From: Actinomycetospora termitidis
Lineage (GTDB): Bacteria; Actinomycetota; Actinomycetes; Mycobacteriales; Pseudonocardiaceae
Length of the DNA: 64,000 bases
Assembly (NCBI RefSeq): GCF_030286555.1
Contig: NZ_JASVWF010000012.1
Coordinates: 1 to 64,000 of the forward strand
Direction: 5' to 3'
Every line of letters starts with the position of its first letter. Position 1 is the first letter of the stretch. This document shows positions 51,903-60,206 of this stretch, piece by piece. The notes beneath the pieces were generated by a model. That model ran no database searches, had not been told where the DNA came from, and saw only the letters and a list, made by a program, of their open reading frames with translations. Position numbers and translations under genes: made by a program.

Positions 51903-52976
51903 GTGACCGACGGGTACGTCGGGCCGGTGACGCTGACGCGGGTCGACCCCCACGGGCCCGGGCTCGGACGCCGCCGCCGGGGGAAGGGCTTCAGCTACTT
52001 CGACCTCACCACCGGCGAGGCGGTGACCGACCCGGAGACGCTGGACCGCATCGCCGCCCTGGTGATCCCGCCGGCGTGGCGCGACGTCTGGATCTGCCCG
52101 CGCGCCGACGGCCACATCCAATCGGTCGGCACCGACGCGGCCGGGCGGCGTCAGTACCGCTACCACGCCGAGTGGACCGAGCAGCAGTCGCGCGAGAAGT
52201 TCGTCCGCGTCGCGCGGCTCGGCGCCCAGATGCCCGAGGTCCGCAAGACCCTCCTGGAGCGGTTGGACACCGACGGCCTCGGCCGCGACCGGGTGATGGC
52301 GGGCGCGGTCTGGCTGCTCGACCTCGGGGTGTTCCGCGTCGGCGGCGAGGAGTACGCCGAGGGTGACAAGTACTCCGAGGCGTCCTTCGGCCTGGCCACG
52401 CTGCGCCGCGAGCACGCCAGTGCCCGCAAGGACGGGTCGGTGCAGTTCCGCTACGTCGCGAAGGCGGGCGTGCCGCGCACCCTGACGATCGCCGACCCCG
52501 CGACCCACCAGCTCGTCACCTCGCTCAAGCGTCGCCGCGGCGGGGGCGACGATCTGCTGGCCTGGTCGACGACGCGGCAGCGTAAGCGGGTGTGGCACGA
52601 CGTCACGGCCGACGACGTCAACGAGGCCGTCCACGAGCTGGTCGGCGACGAGTTCACCGCGAAGGATCTCCGGACGTGGAACGCGGGCGTGGTCGCCGCC
52701 GTCGCGCTCGCCACCCAAGTCGGGCCGGACGGGAACCCGCCGACCGCGGAACGCAAGCGGAAGTCCGCCGTCACGCAGACCATGAAGACGGTCGCCGGTC
52801 AGCTGGGCAACACCCCGGCGGTCTGCCGGCGCTCGTACGTCGACCCGGTGCTCGTGGAGCACTTCGAGGCCGGCCGCACCGTGCTCGACGCCATCCGCGA
52901 GGCCGACCCCTCGGACCTCGCCATGCGCGAGCAGGTCGAGGCGGCCGTCCTCGAGCTGGTCACCGACCGGGACTGA
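51903..52976 (+). CDS. DNA topoisomerase IB
   Basis: A 357-residue poxvirus-like bacterial topoisomerase IB that relaxes supercoils through a 3'-phosphotyrosine. WICPRADGHIQSVGTDAAGR and QYRYHAEWTEQQSREKF are in the N-terminal domain; FRVGGEEYAEG carries the catalytic Arg, FRYVAKAGVPR the Lys, and VCRRSYVDPVLVEHFEAGR the nucleophile Tyr (about residue 319). GTG start at 51903, 50 bp from the divergent recQ start. Confidence 0.93.
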   Translation: MTDGYVGPVTLTRVDPHGPGLGRRRRGKGFSYFDLTTGEAVTDPETLDRIAALVIPPAWRDVWICPRADGHIQSVGTDAAGRRQYRYHAEWTEQQSREKFVRVARLGAQMPEVRKTLLERLDTDGLGRDRVMAGAVWLLDLGVFRVGGEEYAEGDKYSEASFGLATLRREHASARKDGSVQFRYVAKAGVPRTLTIADPATHQLVTSLKRRRGGGDDLLAWSTTRQRKRVWHDVTADDVNEAVHELVGDEFTAKDLRTWNAGVVAAVALATQVGPDGNPPTAERKRKSAVTQTMKTVAGQLGNTPAVCRRSYVDPVLVEHFEAGRTVLDAIREADPSDLAMREQVEAAVLELVTDRD

Positions 52977-52985
52977 TCTCCCGGC

Positions 52986-53750
52986 TCAGACGCCGACCGA
53001 GCCCGGCGTCATCTCCGCCCAGATCGTGGTGCCGTCAGGGTGGCGCCGGATGCCCCACTCGCGGGACACCGCCGCGACCATCGCCAGCCCCCGCCCACGC
53101 GGCGAGGACGTCGGCGGGGCCACCCAGCTCGGGGCCTCGGGGATGCGGTGGCCGACCCCGTAATCGCGCACGGTCATCAGCAGCGTCGTGTCCCGGCGCT
53201 CCACCGATACCACCGACGCGCTGGTCGCGTGCTCCACGGAGTTCGTCACGAGCTCCGTCACGACGATCTCCGCGGCCTCGCGCACCTGGTCGCCCACACC
53301 CCAGCGGTCGCACGTGTCGCGCACCTTCGCCCGTGCCAGGCCGGGGGCGTGCGGGTCGACGGTGAAGCGCCACCAGGCCCGGAGCAGCCGCGGGCGGTCG
53401 TCGAGGTGGGCGGCAGCCTCCGCGACGTCGGCGAACACCGGCACGCGGTGCGCGACGCCGGAACCGGTGAGCAACGCCGCGAGCGTGGGATCCGGGGCGG
53501 CCAGGGCCAGGCACGCCGAGGGCCAGCCGCCGGTGCGCTCGATCGCCTCGGTGAAGGCGTGCACCACCGACGCGTGCTGGGGTCGGAGGGCGGAGACGTC
53601 GACGACGACCCGGTGGTGGTCGACGAGCAGGTCCGTCAGGGCCGCGACGAACGCCTCGCGACCGGTCCGGTCCAGGTCGCCCTCGACGGTCGCGACCACG
53701 GCGCCGCCCCGCGAGGGGGCGGCACGGACCTGCCACGCGATCTGCTGCAC
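52986..53750 (-). CDS. STAS domain-HATPase fusion (partner-switching regulator)
   Basis: A 254-residue protein joining an N-terminal STAS-like domain (about 1-115: AVVATVEGDLDRTGREAFVA, VVVDVSALRPQHASVVHAF) to a C-terminal RsbW-like ATPase (about 125-250) with a complete N-box EIVVTELVTNSVEHATSA, DYGVGHRIPE and GRGLAMVAAVSREWG. Unlike the two RsbW paralogues in the window, it keeps the Asn and glycine-rich boxes. GTG start at 53750 after GAGGTGA. A SigF-like promoter lies 20 bp upstream. Confidence 0.83.
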   Translation of the reverse strand: MQQIAWQVRAAPSRGGAVVATVEGDLDRTGREAFVAALTDLLVDHHRVVVDVSALRPQHASVVHAFTEAIERTGGWPSACLALAAPDPTLAALLTGSGVAHRVPVFADVAEAAAHLDDRPRLLRAWWRFTVDPHAPGLARAKVRDTCDRWGVGDQVREAAEIVVTELVTNSVEHATSASVVSVERRDTTLLMTVRDYGVGHRIPEAPSWVAPPTSSPRGRGLAMVAAVSREWGIRRHPDGTTIWAEMTPGSVGV

Positions 53751-53770
53751 GAATTCACCTCGCGGCCGTG

Positions 53771-53797
53771 GTACCCCTGGGCGGGACGGGTCAAGCC
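53771..53797 (-). promoter_or_regulatory. Candidate SigF/SigB-type promoter of the STAS-HATPase gene
   Basis: On the minus strand, GGCTT (53797-53793) and GGGTAC (53776-53771) are 16 bp apart. It differs from GGTTT-N15-GGGTA by one base and one spacer position. The start codon at 53750 is 20 bp downstream of the -10 element. It suggests that the regulator belongs to the stress regulon it may control. Confidence 0.45.
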
Positions 53798-53856
53798 AGG
53801 CCGGACGGCCCGGATCGTCGGCCGGGTCCCGACGGCGACGGGAGCGGGAACGGGCC

Positions 53857-54399
53857 ATGATGGGAGCCATGAGCACCGACGCCGAGCAGGGCGCCGACGA
53901 GCGCCCCGGACCCACCTCCGCCCTCGCGGCGGCCGCGGCCAGCGGCGCGGGGGACGGGGCGGGCACGGGGGACCTGGTGGAATCGCCGGGCGCGGTGATG
54001 CGCGTGGCCGGGATGGTCGGCAAGCTCATCGAGGAGGTCCGCTCCGCGCCCCTCGACGAGGCGGGGCGGGCACGGCTGGCCGACATCCACGCCCGGTCGA
54101 TCACCGAGCTGGGCAAGGGCCTGGCGCCGGAGCTCCGCGACGAACTCGCGCGAATCTCACTGCCCCTCGGGACGGACGAGGTCCCCTCGCAGGCCGAGCT
54201 GCGGATCGCCCAGGCCCAGTTGCTCGGGTGGCTGGAGGGTCTCTTCCATGGCATCCAGAGCGCCGTGCTCGCGCAGCAGATGGCGGCCCGGGGTCAGCTC
54301 GAGCAGATGCGGTCCGGCCGCTCGGGCCGTGGCGGTGCCGCCCTTCCCGGCGGCACCGGGCCCGCCGAGGGTGGCCAGTTCGGCGGGCAGTACCTCTGA
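53857..54399 (+). CDS. bpa: Bacterial proteasome activator
   Basis: A 180-residue homologue of M. tuberculosis Bpa (Rv3780), an ATP-independent ring that opens the 20S proteasome gate. VMRVAGMVGKLIEEVRSAPL, ELRIAQAQLLGWLEGLFHGI and VLAQQMAARGQLEQMR form the helical core, and the protein ends in GGQYL, the HbYX-like tail that docks into the proteasome. The N-terminal 45 residues are disordered. ATGs at 53857, 53860 and 53869 are all possible. It is convergent with whiB, 10 bp apart. Confidence 0.93.
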   Translation: MMGAMSTDAEQGADERPGPTSALAAAAASGAGDGAGTGDLVESPGAVMRVAGMVGKLIEEVRSAPLDEAGRARLADIHARSITELGKGLAPELRDELARISLPLGTDEVPSQAELRIAQAQLLGWLEGLFHGIQSAVLAQQMAARGQLEQMRSGRSGRGGAALPGGTGPAEGGQFGGQYL

Positions 54400-54409
54400 G
54401 ACGAGGGGC

Positions 54410-54724
54410 TCAGCCCTCGAGCACGACCTCACCGGCCTCGGCGTCGTGGCGGGGACGACGCAGCGCGGAGCGGCGCTCGTCCTCGGTCAGCCCGCCCCAC
54501 ACGCCATAGGGCTCGCGGGTGGCGAGGGCGTGCCGACGGCACGGCTCGAGCACCGGGCAGCTCATGCAGACCCGCTTGGCCTGGCTCGCGCGCTGCTCGC
54601 GACGTGGCCCGCGCTCGCCGTCGGGGTGGAAGAAGAAGCTCGAGTCCATGCCTCGGCACGACCCGTGCAGCTGCCAGTCCCACTCGTCGATGATCGGTCC
54701 GGGGAGCAGACGAACATCAGCCAC
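54410..54724 (-). CDS. whiB3: WhiB-family iron-sulfur transcriptional regulator (WhiB3/WhiD-like)
   Basis: A 104-residue Wbl protein. The four cluster Cys are in HGSCRGMDSSFFFHPDGERG and KRVCMSCPVLEPCRRHA, followed by the EPYGVWGGLTEDERR turn that contacts the principal sigma factor. The N-terminal LPGPIIDEWDWQLHGSCRGM closely resembles M. tuberculosis WhiB3, a redox sensor controlling lipid synthesis. GTG start at 54724 after GAGGAG. The 287-bp region to the divergent STAS gene contains GGGTAT boxes (54795, 54936) without convincing -35 partners. Confidence 0.92.
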   Translation of the reverse strand: MADVRLLPGPIIDEWDWQLHGSCRGMDSSFFFHPDGERGPRREQRASQAKRVCMSCPVLEPCRRHALATREPYGVWGGLTEDERRSALRRPRHDAEAGEVVLEG

Positions 54725-55011
54725 GGGAATCTCCTCAAGCGTTCGGACACGAACGTCGGTGGTCGTGTGTCGACCTGTTCGACGAGGGCGAGGCGGGTAT
54801 AACCGTCGGTCCGAGATCACAAACCCCGCGCGCGTCACCCGGTCGGACCTGGATCGGGCCCCGGAGCGGGTGTGCGCCGGTCGGCGCCGTGCGATCGGCC
54901 GACGACCCTGCGTCGCGAGTAGTGTCCGCGCCAGTGGGTATCGTGCGGCCACCCACGGCGTTCGTGACCGCGGACGTGGCGGGCCGTGACCGTAGTCGAG
55001 GAGTGCAGTGC

Positions 55012-55413
55012 ATGACTGACAGCGCAGGGAACGGGGGGCGGGAGTCCGTGGCCACCGACGAGGACTTCTCCACCGAGGAGCCGATGGGCGTCGACGTCGA
55101 GCGCTCCGGCGAGACGTCGGTCATCCGCCTGTCCGGTGAGATCGACATGCTCACGACGCCGGCGCTGCGGGCCAAGGTCACCGAGGAGCTGGCCGCCGGA
55201 CTGTCGGTCCTGGTGCTGGACATGCTCGCGGTGGAGTTCCTGGGGTCCAGTGGGCTGGCGCTGCTCGTCGAGGCCCTCGACGAGTCCCGCAACCGCGGCG
55301 TCGCGCTCCGGCTCGTGGCCGACAGCCGTCCGGTCAGCCGGCCGCTGCAGGCCACGGGGCTGACGGACCTGTTCGAGATCCACACGACGGTCGAGGACGC
55401 CCTCGCGGCCTGA
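55012..55413 (+). CDS. STAS-domain anti-sigma factor antagonist (RsbV-like)
   Basis: A 133-residue antagonist: TSVIRLSGEIDMLTTPALRA, LVLDMLAVEFLGSSGLALLV and LQATGLTDLFEIHTTVEDA. The first Ser of LGSSGL is the expected phosphorylation site. Its dephosphorylated form would sequester an RsbW-type protein and free the sigma factor. ATG at 55012 after GAGGAG. It precedes a paralogous anti-sigma/sigma pair by 175 bp. Confidence 0.9.
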   Translation: MTDSAGNGGRESVATDEDFSTEEPMGVDVERSGETSVIRLSGEIDMLTTPALRAKVTEELAAGLSVLVLDMLAVEFLGSSGLALLVEALDESRNRGVALRLVADSRPVSRPLQATGLTDLFEIHTTVEDALAA

Positions 55414-55588
55414 CCGCGGGCCGCACCCGCCGACGTCACCGCGGTCCGCGCCCGACACGCTCGGCGCGCGGGTGGTGACCGACGGCGGGTGCGCCGATAC
55501 GGTGACGCGGCGAGGAGCGGTGCGCCGTCGTCGCCGGCGACGATCTCGAGATCGACGACCACGAACCGCCGAACGGAGACCAGCAGTC

Positions 55589-56062
55589 GTGCAGATGCCC
55601 GAACCGCAGCAGCGCGTTCCCGAGGTCCCCGCCGCGGGCGTGGCGACCGAGGTGGACGGCCTGCCCGACGCGACGAGCCTCGCGGAGGTCCCGAGCCCCG
55701 TCGAGGTGCGGGTGCACGCCGACCCGGCCCTGATCCCGTCGATCCGCGCGGTGGCGGCGGACCTCGCGGCACGCGCCGACTTCGACCTGGACGCGGTCTC
55801 CGACCTGCGCATGGCCGTCGACGAGGCCTGCTCGGCGCTGGTCCCGCTGGCCACGCCCGGCGGGCAGCTGCGCTGCGGGTTCACCGTCATCGGCGGTCGC
55901 ATCGCCGTGGTCGCCCGGGTGCCGGTCGACCACCCCACCACCCTGCGCCAGGACACCTTCGGCTGGCGGGTGCTGGACACGCTTACCGACACCGCCGAGG
56001 TGCTCGACGCCGACGCCGCGTGGATCGGGATCCGGCTGCTCAAGGACCGGACCTCGGCGTGA
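55589..56062 (+). CDS. Anti-sigma factor, RsbW/UsfX-like ATP-binding protein (paralogue)
   Basis: A 157-residue paralogue of the protein at 36844-37272. The matching core is VEVRVHADPALIPSIRAVAA, LDAVSDLRMAVDEACSALVP and DTFGWRVLDTLTDTAEVLD. As in the first copy, the N-box Asn is absent and no D-x-G-x-G box is visible. GTG start at 55589 with GGAG upstream. The TGA overlaps the sigma GTG (GTGA), the same arrangement as in the other pair. Confidence 0.87.
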   Translation: MQMPEPQQRVPEVPAAGVATEVDGLPDATSLAEVPSPVEVRVHADPALIPSIRAVAADLAARADFDLDAVSDLRMAVDEACSALVPLATPGGQLRCGFTVIGGRIAVVARVPVDHPTTLRQDTFGWRVLDTLTDTAEVLDADAAWIGIRLLKDRTSA

Positions 56063-56847
56063 GCGTCCCGGCCGAGCACGAGAAGCGCGACGACTCCTAC
56101 GGGCACCTCGCGCCCCTGCTCGCGGAGCACGCCTCCCTCCCGGCCGGTGACCGGCGGCGCGAGGCGCTGCGCGATCGTCTCGTGCAGGGCTACCTACCGC
56201 TGGCCAAGCACATCGCGCGGCGGTTCTCCCAGCGCGGCGAGCCGCAGGAGGACCTCGAGCAGGTCGCCACCGTCGGCCTCATCCACGCCGTCGACCGCTT
56301 CTCGCCGGAGCGCGGCTCGGACTTCCTGTCCTACGCTGTCCCGACGATCACCGGCGAGGTGCGCCGCTACTTCCGCGACAAGGCCTGGTCGACCCGCGTC
56401 CCGCGGCGGCTGAAGGACCTGCGCCTGGCCATCGGCTCCGCGATGCCCGCGCTGTCGCAGGAGCTCGGGCGCGCCCCGACCGCGGGGGAGCTCGCCGAGC
56501 GCCTGTCCCGCCCGCGCGAGGAGATCCTCGAGGCGCTCGAGGCCGCGAACGCGTACCGCTCCAGCTCGCTGGACGACATGCTCGTCGACGACCCGTCGTC
56601 CGGGCGCCTCGCCGACGTGCTCGGCACCGACGACGACGAGCTCACCCAGGTCGAGCACCGCGAGACAGTGCAGCCCGCCCTGAGGCGCCTGCCCGAGCGG
56701 GAACGCACGATCGTCATGCTCCGGTTCTTCGGCGGGATGACCCAGACCCAGATCGCGGAGCGGGTCGGGGTGTCGCAGATGCACGTGTCGCGGTTGCTCA
56801 CGCGCACCCTCGCGACGCTGCGCCAGGAGCTGACCGAGGGTTCCTGA
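56059..56847 (+). CDS. SigF/SigB-family RNA polymerase sigma factor (paralogue)
   Basis: A 262-residue sigma factor, highly similar to that at 36023-36847 (LAKHIARRFSQRGEPQEDLE; FLSYAVPTITGEVRRYFRDK; ERTIVMLRFFGGMTQTQIAE; VGVSQMHVSRLLTRTLATL). The strongest differences are in the short N-terminus and the linker after region 3. It is coupled to its anti-sigma factor. A strong hairpin at 56864-56908 follows the stop. Confidence 0.93.
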   Translation: MSVPAEHEKRDDSYGHLAPLLAEHASLPAGDRRREALRDRLVQGYLPLAKHIARRFSQRGEPQEDLEQVATVGLIHAVDRFSPERGSDFLSYAVPTITGEVRRYFRDKAWSTRVPRRLKDLRLAIGSAMPALSQELGRAPTAGELAERLSRPREEILEALEAANAYRSSSLDDMLVDDPSSGRLADVLGTDDDELTQVEHRETVQPALRRLPERERTIVMLRFFGGMTQTQIAERVGVSQMHVSRLLTRTLATLRQELTEGS

Positions 56848-56863
56848 CCCCCTCCGATCCGAT

Positions 56864-56908
56864 CGAACGGCACTCTCGCAGCTTCTACGCGCGCGAGAGT
56901 GCCGTTCG
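56864..56908. terminator. Palindromic bidirectional terminator with CTTCTA loop
   Basis: The arms CGAACGGCACTCTCGC (56864-56879) and GCGAGAGTGCCGTTCG (56893-56908) are perfectly complementary over 16 bp, with a 13-nt loop containing CTTCTA. It lies between the sigma gene stop (56847) and the convergent selB stop (56910-56912) and would terminate both. Loop and arms resemble the hairpin at 60149-60186. Confidence 0.82.
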
Positions 56909-56909
56909 T

Positions 56910-58748
56910 TCACCGGGACCGCGACCGGACCGTGTGGCCCGCGTCGTCGTGCCGGGTGCGCCCGGTCCGGGCCAGCAGCTCCAGCAACGGCACCGCGACC
57001 CGCCGGGTCGTGCCCAGCGCCTGCCGGGCCGCCGACACCGTGAACGGCTGCTCGAGTTCGCCGAGCACCTCCACCGCCCGGTCCGGCGCGTCCGGTCGCA
57101 GGTAGATGCCGTCGGCGACCCGGAGCAGCTCGCCCGCCTTCACCACCGCCCCGAGCTGGCGCCCGCCCAGCCCGAGCTCGCTCAGCCGGTGCGCCTCCGG
57201 GGCCGCGAACGGCGCGTCCGCGAGATCGGCGAGCACCGCCGCGACGGCGTCGCGGACCGCGGTCGGCAGCCCGCCGTCGCCGGCCCGCAGGATGCGCCCG
57301 CCGTCCTCGGCCAGGTCCGGGCACCGGGTCAGCACCAGGCCGACCAGCCGCTGGTCGGGCAGGTCGAGGCCGCGCTGCGCCGCCCTCATGGGTAGCCCGG
57401 GGTCCAGCGGGTCGGCCTCGGCGTGCTCGGCCACGAGCGTGACCAACCGGCCCGCCAGGACGTCCAGGTGCCCGGGGTCGACGTACCAGCCCGCCGCGCT
57501 CGGGGTCCCCGATGGCGGGTCCTCCAGACCCAGACCCGCGAGGTCGGCCGCGCGGAGCACCCGTCGTCGGGACAGCTCCGCCACGGTGTCGGGCGTGCCG
57601 TCGCTGGTCGCGAGCTCCCCGGCCCGTGCCCGGGCGGCGCCACGGCGCCGCAGCTCCGGGGGCCGCACGTCGAGCACGGTGATCCCGCCGAGCACGGCGT
57701 GCGCGCCCGGGTCGCGCAGCAGGGCCCGGTCGCCCGGGCGCAGCGGGAGGGGTGCGCGCAGCGTCAGGCGGACGGTGCGCGAGGTGTCCGAGGCGTCCGG
57801 CGCGTCGTCGCGCGAGAGCGGCCGCACCCGGGCCGCGACCGCCGCCGACCCGGCGTGCAGCATCACCTGGCCCGGCAGCCGCGGTCCGCCCCCGTCCGGC
57901 TCGGCGCCCCGTCTCGCGGGGACCGTGGTCCCGCGCGGCGGGTGCACCCGCACGTCGACCACCGACGCCGCGAGCCAGCGTCCCGGGGTGAGCAGCGCGT
58001 CCCCGCGGGAGACCTCCTCCAGCGGCACCCCGCGCAGGTTCACCGCCACCCGCGCCACCGCCGAGGCGGTCTCCACCGGGGAGCCCAGCGACTGCAGCCC
58101 GCGCACGGAGACGGTGCGGCCCCCCAGCTCCAGCTCGTCCCCGACCGCGATCCGCCCGGCCCCGAGCGTCCCGGTCACCACCGTCCCTGCCCCCCGGATG
58201 GTGAACGCTCGGTCCACCCAGAGCCGGACGTCGGCGTCGAGGTCGGGCTCGGGCAACCGGTCCGCGAGCGCTGTCAGCTCCGCACGCAGCTCGTCCAGGC
58301 CCTCGCCGGTCGTCCCGGAGACGCACACGGCGGGCAGCCGGCCGAGCGCGCTCTCCGCGAGGTGCTCGAGCGCCTCGTCGCGCGCCAGTTCCGGGTCCAT
58401 CAGGTCCGAGCGCGTCACCACCAGGACCCCGTCGCGCACGCCGAGGGCGTGCAGCGCGTCGAGGTGCTCCCCGGACTGCGGCATCCACCCGGCGTCCGCG
58501 GCCACCACGAACATCGTCGCCGGCACGGGCCCGACCCCGGCCAGCATCTGCGTCACGAAGCGCTCGTGCCCGGGGACGTCGACGAACGCGACCGTGTGCC
58601 CCCCGATGTCGGTCCACGCGAACCCGAGGTCGATCGTCATCCCGCGGCGCCGTTCCTCGGCCCAGCGGTCGGGCTCCATCCCGGTCAGCGCGCGGATCAG
58701 CGTGGACTTGCCGTGGTCGACGTGCCCGGCGGTGGCGAGCACCTTCAC
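56910..58748 (-). CDS. selB: Selenocysteine-specific translation elongation factor
   Basis: A 612-residue SelB. The G domain starts ATAGHVDHGKSTLIRALTGM, with RRRGMTIDLGFAWTD (switch I), FVDVPGHERFV (switch II) and VVTRSDLMDPE. Domains 2 and 3 follow (FTIRGAGTVVTGTLGAGRIA), then C-terminal winged-helix repeats that bind SECIS RNA (for example LSELGLGGRQLGAVVKAGEL and FTVSAARQALGTTRRVAVPL). GTG start at 58748 overlaps the selA TGA (GTGA). Confidence 0.95.
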   Translation of the reverse strand: MKVLATAGHVDHGKSTLIRALTGMEPDRWAEERRRGMTIDLGFAWTDIGGHTVAFVDVPGHERFVTQMLAGVGPVPATMFVVAADAGWMPQSGEHLDALHALGVRDGVLVVTRSDLMDPELARDEALEHLAESALGRLPAVCVSGTTGEGLDELRAELTALADRLPEPDLDADVRLWVDRAFTIRGAGTVVTGTLGAGRIAVGDELELGGRTVSVRGLQSLGSPVETASAVARVAVNLRGVPLEEVSRGDALLTPGRWLAASVVDVRVHPPRGTTVPARRGAEPDGGGPRLPGQVMLHAGSAAVAARVRPLSRDDAPDASDTSRTVRLTLRAPLPLRPGDRALLRDPGAHAVLGGITVLDVRPPELRRRGAARARAGELATSDGTPDTVAELSRRRVLRAADLAGLGLEDPPSGTPSAAGWYVDPGHLDVLAGRLVTLVAEHAEADPLDPGLPMRAAQRGLDLPDQRLVGLVLTRCPDLAEDGGRILRAGDGGLPTAVRDAVAAVLADLADAPFAAPEAHRLSELGLGGRQLGAVVKAGELLRVADGIYLRPDAPDRAVEVLGELEQPFTVSAARQALGTTRRVAVPLLELLARTGRTRHDDAGHTVRSRSR

Positions 58749-60103
58749 GACGGCGGGTCCCCCTCCTCGTGGCAGCGAAGCGTCGTTGCTGTCACCGGAC
58801 GACAGCGATGACGCTTTGCTGTCATCCCAGACGCGACCGCCCGCACCGCGGCCACCAGCCGCTCGTCGTCGTCCGGCAGCACCGACCGCAGGTCCAGCAC
58901 GCAACGGCCGTGCTCGACCCGCCCGACGACGGGGTCCTCCCCGGCCCGCAGCGCCTCCGCGTACTCCACCGGCAGCGCCACCCCGGCGCTCGGCAGGTCG
59001 ACCCCGGGTGCCCCGCCACCCCCGACCTGCGCGACGCAGTCCACGGCCTCACCGCCGACCGCCGCGGCCACCGTCCGCCCCCGGGCCCGTAGCGCGTCGA
59101 CGTCCGCCTCGAGCATCGCCCGCACCGGCGGCACCGGGCCGCGCAACGTCGCCTCCAACGCCGCCAGCGTCAGCTTGTCGACCCGCAGCGCCCGGGCCAG
59201 CGGGTGCCTCCGCAGCCGGTTCACCAGCGACGCCTCCCCGAGCAGCAGCCCCGCCTGCGGGCCCCCGAGCAGCTTGTCCCCGCTCGCCGTCACCAGCGGC
59301 ACGCCGGAGCGCAGCTCGGTCGTGGCGTCCGGCTCGTCGGGCAGCAGCGGGTGCGGCGCGAGCAGCCCCGAGCCGATGTCGGCGACCACCGGGACACCCA
59401 GCTCCGTCAGCTCCCCGGCCGGCACGCTGGACGTGAACCCCTGCACGACGAAGTTCGACGGGTGGACCTTGAGGATCATCCCGGTGTCCGGCCCGACCGC
59501 GTCCGCGTAGTCGGCGACCCGCACCCGGTTCGTCGTCCCGACCTCCCGCAGCCGCGCCCCGGTCGACTCCAGCAGCTCCGGCAACCGGAACCCGTCGCCG
59601 ATCTCGACCATCTCGCCGCGCGCGATGACGATCTCGCGGCCGGCGGCCAGCGCCGTCGCCGCCAGGATCAGCGCCGCCGCCCCGTTGTTCGCCACGTGCA
59701 CCGCGCCCGCGTCGGGCACCGCCTCGGCCAGCGCCGCCATCGCGCCGGCGCCCCGTCGACCGCGGCCACCCGTGGCGAGGTCCAGCTCGACGTCCGTCGT
59801 GCCGGCCGCCGTCACCAGCGCGTCGCGTGCGGCCCCCGACAGCGGCGCCCGCCCGAGGTTCGTGTGCAGGACGACCCCGGTCGCGTTGAGCACCGGCCGC
59901 AGGCTGGCCGCCGACCGCGGGAGGGCGGCGACGACCGCGTCGACGACGTCGTCCGGCCCGATCTCCCCGGCACGCGCCCGCTGCTGGGCGGCGAGCACGA
60001 CGTCCTTCACCCGCGCCTTCCCGACGACGTCCGCGGCCGCCGCGACGCGCGGGTCGGCCAGGACGGCGTCCGTGCGCGGGATCCGTCGCCGGGGGTCGGT
60101 CAC
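58745..60103 (-). CDS. selA: L-seryl-tRNA(Sec) selenium transferase
   Basis: A 452-residue PLP enzyme that converts Ser-tRNA(Sec) to Sec-tRNA(Sec). LNATGVVLHTNLGRAPLSGA, VEIGDGFRLPELLESTGARL, LKVHPSNFVVQGFT and the PLP-lysine segment TASGDKLLGGPQAGLLLG are diagnostic. I prefer GTG at 60103; a GTG at 60163 would lie inside a hairpin. The last 27 codons, beyond the usual family end, are made of two palindromes (58769-58826). Coupled to selB. Confidence 0.94.
   Translation of the reverse strand: MTDPRRRIPRTDAVLADPRVAAAADVVGKARVKDVVLAAQQRARAGEIGPDDVVDAVVAALPRSAASLRPVLNATGVVLHTNLGRAPLSGAARDALVTAAGTTDVELDLATGGRGRRGAGAMAALAEAVPDAGAVHVANNGAAALILAATALAAGREIVIARGEMVEIGDGFRLPELLESTGARLREVGTTNRVRVADYADAVGPDTGMILKVHPSNFVVQGFTSSVPAGELTELGVPVVADIGSGLLAPHPLLPDEPDATTELRSGVPLVTASGDKLLGGPQAGLLLGEASLVNRLRRHPLARALRVDKLTLAALEATLRGPVPPVRAMLEADVDALRARGRTVAAAVGGEAVDCVAQVGGGGAPGVDLPSAGVALPVEYAEALRAGEDPVVGRVEHGRCVLDLRSVLPDDDERLVAAVRAVASGMTAKRHRCRPVTATTLRCHEEGDPPS
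58769..58826. repeat. Tandem palindromes at the selA 3' end
   Basis: Two hairpin units lie side by side: GTGGCAGC-(11 nt)-GCTGTCAC (58769-58795) and GACGACAGC-(11 nt)-GCTGTCATC (58798-58826). Arms are 8-9 bp with one imperfect pair each, and the loops GAAGCGTCGTT and GATGACGCTTT are partly complementary to each other's flanks. They fall inside the selA reading frame and supply its extra C-terminal residues. Confidence 0.65.
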
Positions 60104-60148
60104 GTCGGTGGAGTCTGCGCCGTTTCCGCGCACTCCGCAGCGAACGAG

Positions 60149-60186
60149 CGGGCCGTTCGTCACCTTCTATCGTGACGAACGGCCCG
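60149..60186. terminator. Palindromic hairpin between NrfD-type gene and selA
   Basis: CGGGCCGTTCGTCAC (60149-60163) pairs perfectly over 15 bp with GTGACGAACGGCCCG (60172-60186); the 8-nt loop is CTTCTATC. It follows the stop of the NrfD-type gene at 60207 and precedes selA, so it may partially terminate or process the formate dehydrogenase mRNA before selAB. The CTTCTA loop is shared with the hairpin at 56864-56908. Confidence 0.75.
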
Positions 60187-60206
60187 TTCGTACGGAACGG
60201 AGACCG

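Noticed and set aside
54795-54941. SigF-type promoters from GGGTAT boxes upstream of the STAS gene at 55012
   Set aside because: Neither box has an acceptable GGTTT-like element at 14-16 bp; GTTC before the first is too weak to call.
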